DNA of 64,000 nt from NCBI GenBank assembly GCA_936450465.1, contig OW388291.1:84489099-84553098 (forward strand), given 5' to 3'. This stretch comes from Gibbula magus. Its lineage: Eukaryota > Mollusca > Gastropoda > Trochida > Trochidae. A program made the translations under genes and the position numbers. The notes under the pieces are model-generated. The model saw only the letters and a list, made by a program, of their open reading frames with translations. It ran no database searches and had not been told where the DNA came from. Below, piece after piece: positions 60,300 to 64,000 of the stretch (the first letter of the stretch is position 1; each line of letters opens with the position of its first letter).

Positions 60300-62036
60300 T
60301 AGGGATAATAGATAATAATTTAATAATAATAATAATAATTAATTTATATAGCGCCTTGTTTCCAACAATAGCTGCTCAACGGCGCTGAACAAAGATATAT
60401 ACAGTCCTTAAAGCTATATACACAGTCACAGAGCAAGTCACGGGAAGGAAAACAGGTGATATTTGAGACATTTCTTGAAGCTGCCAAGGGATTCACAGTT
60501 TTTGAGTTCTAGAGGGAGAGAGTTCCATAAAACAGGGGCGGCAACAGAGAAAGCACGTTCACCAAGTCTAGTAGATGTCGATGGGACAGATAGCTGAAGT
60601 TGGTGGGAAGATCGCAGAGTTCGAGAGGGCTGGTACACAGAGAGAAGTTCCTTGATATATGATGGGGAGGAGTCGACGTGGATGGCACAATAGGTCAACA
60701 CAAGTATCTTAAAGGAAATCCTGTGTCTGATGGGAAGCCAGTGTAGTTGATGAAGGACTGGGGTGATATGGGCGTCCCGACGAGTACGAGTAACCAAGCG
60801 TGCTGCCTTGTTTTGGATGCGCTGAAGTTGATATATTGAGCCAGATCCAGAGATTAAAGAGTTGCAATAGTCCAGTCTAGATGTAACGTAGGAATGGATG
60901 AGAGTTTTGCAGGTTTCGCTGTCAATGTATTTTCGGATTTTGCCTATGTTTGAAATGTGAAAATGTGTTGCCTTGGCAGTGTTCAAAACATGCTGTTTAC
61001 TGGACATGGTCCTGTTCATGGTCACACCGAGATTCTTGATGGTTGAGGATGGGGTTACACAAACTTTGTCAATCATTAGTGTAGCATCATGAATTTTGTC
61101 AAGTTGTTGTTGTGTGCCAATCACAGAGAATTCAGTTTTGCTTCCGTTAAGTTTGAGGTAGTTGACGGTCATCCAGGTGCTGACATCATGGATGCAATTT
61201 TCAATCTGCTTAATACCAGTCGACACAGAAGATGGTTTGACAGCGATGTAAAGTTGCTGGTCATCTGCATAGCCATGAAAGTCAAGATTATGTTTCCTTA
61301 TGATGTTTCCAAGAGGCTGGATGTAACAAATAAACAAAACTGGCCCCAACACTGAACCCTGTGGGACACCATGTTTCAGATCTTTGGAAGAAGAAGCCGT
61401 ACCATCAACAGTCACGCGCATCGACCTGTCTGTCAGATATGACCTTATCCATGTGAGCGCGGAACCAGAAAGACCAAAAGTGTGCTGTAATCTCATCAGC
61501 AGGATGTCATGGCAGATGGAATCAAACGCAGCGGAGAGATCTAGAAGCACAAGTAGGACAACTTCCTGTCTATCCATGGATCTTAAAATGTCGTTATGGA
61601 CTCTAACTAAGGCAGTCTCCGTGCTGTGGGATCGTTTGTATGCGGATTGAAATGCTTCTGACAATCCATTATCATGTATATGACGCTGAAGCTGACCCAG
61701 AACCACTTTCTCCATGACTTTGGAGAGGAAGGTGAGGTTGGACACAGGTCGGAGGTTTCGAAAGTCACTGGGGTCGAGAGACGGCTTCTTCAGTAATGGG
61801 GTCACGACGGCTTCCTTGAAGCATTGTGGGACTACGCCAGATTCCAAGGAAGAGTTTATGACAAGGCAAGCTGCTGGAGCAATGGAGGATTGACAACTTT
61901 TAAGCAACCACGTAGGGATAGGATCCTTCGAACATGACGAACATGGCGCTGCCTGTATTATTTTGCACAGAGCTGGCTCATTGACACAGTCGAGGGTAGT
62001 CAAAGGGAAACCATAGTAGACTATCAATATGTGTCA
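60300..62036 (-). mobile_element. CR1/L2-like LINE, 5'-truncated
   Basis: The reverse transcriptase frame (next entry) is followed by a short 3' UTR containing GGCGCTATATAAATTAATT and an (ATT)n tail at about 60310-60340. This is a layout typical of CR1/L2-group elements in aquatic animals. The endonuclease domain is missing, so the copy is 5'-truncated close to 62036. No target-site duplication was recognised. Confidence 0.85.
60438..62033 (-). CDS. LINE reverse transcriptase (CR1/L2-like), intact frame
   Basis: About 530 codons without a stop, entered from a truncated upstream part with no proper start codon. Order of motifs: CSKDPIPTWLLKSC, FRNLRPVSNLTFLSKVMEKV, FQSAYKRSHSTETAL, catalytic motif A LLDLSAAFDSICHDILL, motif B GVPQGSVLGPVLF and motif C YADDQQLY. 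The C-terminal region has LHWLPIRHRISFKILVLTY, characteristic of this group. Both catalytic aspartates of YADD are present. It would copy LINE RNA at nicked target DNA, but without the endonuclease and 5' end this copy is non-autonomous. The lack of stops indicates a fairly young insertion. Confidence 0.9.
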   Translation of the reverse strand, partial: HILIVYYGFPLTTLDCVNEPALCKIIQAAPCSSCSKDPIPTWLLKSCQSSIAPAACLVINSSLESGVVPQCFKEAVVTPLLKKPSLDPSDFRNLRPVSNLTFLSKVMEKVVLGQLQRHIHDNGLSEAFQSAYKRSHSTETALVRVHNDILRSMDRQEVVLLVLLDLSAAFDSICHDILLMRLQHTFGLSGSALTWIRSYLTDRSMRVTVDGTASSSKDLKHGVPQGSVLGPVLFICYIQPLGNIIRKHNLDFHGYADDQQLYIAVKPSSVSTGIKQIENCIHDVSTWMTVNYLKLNGSKTEFSVIGTQQQLDKIHDATLMIDKVCVTPSSTIKNLGVTMNRTMSSKQHVLNTAKATHFHISNIGKIRKYIDSETCKTLIHSYVTSRLDYCNSLISGSGSIYQLQRIQNKAARLVTRTRRDAHITPVLHQLHWLPIRHRISFKILVLTYCAIHVDSSPSYIKELLSVYQPSRTLRSSHQLQLSVPSTSTRLGERAFSVAAPVLWNSLPLELKNCESLGSFKKCLKYHLFSFP

Positions 62037-62494
62037 TTCTGTTGAATAAAATTGTTGGTAAGTAGAAGTTACCAACCGAGTTAATATCATTATTCTGTTT
62101 GAGAATAAATCCTTTGATAGTGTTTTCTATTGTGGATTTATACTGTATTTAAGATGTAAGGAAAGTGTTTGTAGCAGCCAGCCTTGTAGCCTTGTCACAT
62201 ACCTGCTCACTACTCCCTGATAAATGCTTCTTTCTATACAGAAGGCTGAAGTTAACTTATTTGGAGTTTTCTGACACTTTCAAGATTATTTCAAGGCAGT
62301 TTCGAAATACCCTCATGGCTAAGAATTTAGGTAAAACCTGGGAGTGTTGGTGTGAGTGAAATACCATGCAGCACAGCTACCCGACTGCCCCTCATGTCCA
62401 CAGTACAGCAGACCACCTCACTGACCACAACCAGGGAACCCATGTCCGACAACATTCAAGTGATGTGATGAAAGATGTATCAGTTAAAACTAGT
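62037..62494. other. non-coding stretch
   Basis: Nothing recognised apart from the flank of the mini-element that follows. Confidence 0.4.
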
Positions 62495-62788
62495 GACTGA
62501 GTGATTGTTTAAAGGGACAGTCCGTATGCTATTGTAGTAACATAGGTCAAAAGTTAACAAGGGTGTAATTTTTATCGAAAAATAATGACTGCTAGAGTTT
62601 CATTGAAAGCAAGTTATTGTCAATTGGCATTAGGGGATACATATGCAAGTCGAGTGAGATAATTTGGACATAAATCAAAACATTTGAGTTTTTTGTATGT
62701 ATCAAATCTAAATAAAATTTCATGAAAAACATGTAGTGTCCCTTTAATGCTGCTTGGGCAATTTTACAGCCATTTGCTGGGAGCAATC
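62495..62788 (+). mobile_element. second ultrashort (~59-base) insertion, interrupted by a MITE
   Basis: GACTGAGTGATTGTTTAA (62495 on) and TGCTGCTTGGGCAATTTTAC...GCTGGGAGCAATC (to 62788) are the two halves of a 59-base relative of the 29666 insertion, split by a nested MITE at 62513-62743. The whole is flanked by AAAACTAGT on both sides (62486-62494, 62789-62797), a 9-base target-site duplication. Confidence 0.75.
62513..62743. mobile_element. TTAA-type MITE (231 bases) nested in the mini-element
   Basis: The ends AGGGACA and TGTCCCT are inverted and TTAA flanks both sides (62509-62512, 62744-62747). Removing the element with one TTAA restores a continuous mini-element sequence. No coding capacity. 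Confidence 0.78.
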
Positions 62789-62797
62789 AAAACTAGT

Positions 62798-64000
62798 ATC
62801 TACAAAGAGAACATCTAACACAAAATCCAAGACAATTTCATATTAAATATATTTTAATATGCAACAACATAAGTGTACAAACAACACCTGCACTTGAAGT
62901 TGTCACAAGGTCATAGGTCAAATTCAACAAGATGGCTCCCTCGTAGTGAACTGTACAATTGGTAGATATGATACAATAACCCTCCTATACAAAACATAAC
63001 ACACAGGACATCAGGTAGTAACAATAGCACATGAAACCAACATCTACTGTTTGACTGCAGGTAGATAAATAATCACTTACTGCAGGCTGGCTGCAGGCTG
63101 ACCGGTTGGTCAACACATGGAGAGTGACCGGTAATGTCTATTAATCTGCAGGCAGGCTGGCTGCAGGCTGACCAGTTAACACATGGAGAGTGAACTGTCA
63201 GGTCTATTAATCTTAAGTGTAAAACTAGCTGTAATGTTGTCATCATTCTGTAGACCCGATCTTTTACTTTTCACACTTTATTTCAACTAAATTGTGAAGT
63301 CAACTACTGAGGAAACATGAAAATAGAGCACTTATAAATTGTGCTTCCTGACATTTATCATTGAGAGGGATCCATCAATTCCTTCAAAATAATGGCTCAA
63401 TTAAATTTGTTCAATTCCGTGACAATAGCGGAATTGCGTTAATTTTTCCTCAAACAGCATTGAACAGCTTGGAGCTGATTTGACACCAGCATTTAGATGT
63501 CAGGGATGAAGAGCTCTAATGAGGATTGATTGGTTGATTGACAGGAGATACCATGTTGCAACTATACATTATAGTCTATATCACACACCCATCTACTGCA
63601 ACCATAGCAACGCTGGATACACCTGCCAATAGTAATCATGTGATGAATGATAGTTGTTTTATATACTTTGTGATACATTCAGGTTATCTGCTGGGATGTG
63701 TGTATTGATGTCATCTAGGACATGCAACAGTGGTATGTAAAATGTACAGGAAGGACTCTGCAAACAAATACCTGCCAGTGTTAGCCACAAGATACTTTAA
63801 TACGCCATTTTGTATAATTACTTCAACACTTTCCGGTAGCCCATTTTAGATACTTCCCACAACTCTTGAGATAAGAGTTCAGAATTAGGAACACTACAGC
63901 TGTTGACTACAGACTATACTTTCAAAATTGTTCTAAAAATCTAATACTTGACAGTAGTTAGAGATAAAAAAAAAATAACACTAAGGAAAAACATTTCATT
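62798..64000. other. non-coding stretch
   Basis: No gene recognised. It contains one short tandem duplication (63083-63212), listed separately. Confidence 0.4.
63083..63212. repeat. 70-base tandem duplication
   Basis: CAGGCTGGCTGCAGGCTGAC occurs at 63083 and 63153. In both copies it is followed by AACACATGGAGAGTGA and then TCTATTAATCT, with small differences. Two units. Confidence 0.8.

Overview
This is a stretch of animal nuclear genome, most probably from a gastropod mollusc. The evidence is spliced genes with GT/AG introns, degraded LINEs of several families, a Tc1-type transposon relic, tRNA-derived short repeats, very long satellite arrays, and a short repeat of the GTGAGTGAGTGAGTT...CGCCGC type that I recall as common in marine gastropods. 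The species cannot be fixed from the sequence alone.

Layout: (1) 1-1916 is non-coding, with a 138-base near-perfect hairpin. (2) 1917-18629 is a 16.7-kb minisatellite with a 27-base unit and multi-kilobase higher-order repeats. (3) 18630-24154 is non-coding, with a small foldback transposon and a pentanucleotide array. (4) 24155-43164 (minus) is the main gene: a complete tandem-repeat galectin of 346 residues in 11 coding exons. Its two carbohydrate-recognition domains are joined by a Pro/Gly/Tyr-rich linker encoded by four small phase-0 exons that look like recent duplicates of one another. Its introns hold a 5'-truncated LINE with a perfect 41-base target-site duplication, a Tc1 relic with a nested foldback, an old LINE relic on the opposite strand, two 48-base minisatellites on either side of exon 2, and several MITE-like elements. 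(5) 43706-53504 is a 41-base satellite followed by a 3.38-kb tandem segmental duplication that carries part of that satellite. (6) 55181-55711 (minus) is an apparently intronless Tctex1-type dynein light chain gene. (7) 56.9-64 kb holds microsatellites, tRNA-like short repeats, a CR1/L2-like LINE with an intact reverse transcriptase frame, and a roughly 60-base mini-element with a nested TTAA-flanked MITE.

Only two host protein genes can be supported, and they are functionally unrelated: an innate-immune-type lectin and a dynein or ciliary light chain. Everything else is repeat biology. No operon, CRISPR array or other multi-gene system is present. The features most worth following up are the amplified galectin linker exons, the loss of key sugar-contact residues in the second galectin domain, the ultrashort mobile element seen twice with clean target-site duplications, and the 27-base array in which four of six reading frames are open.
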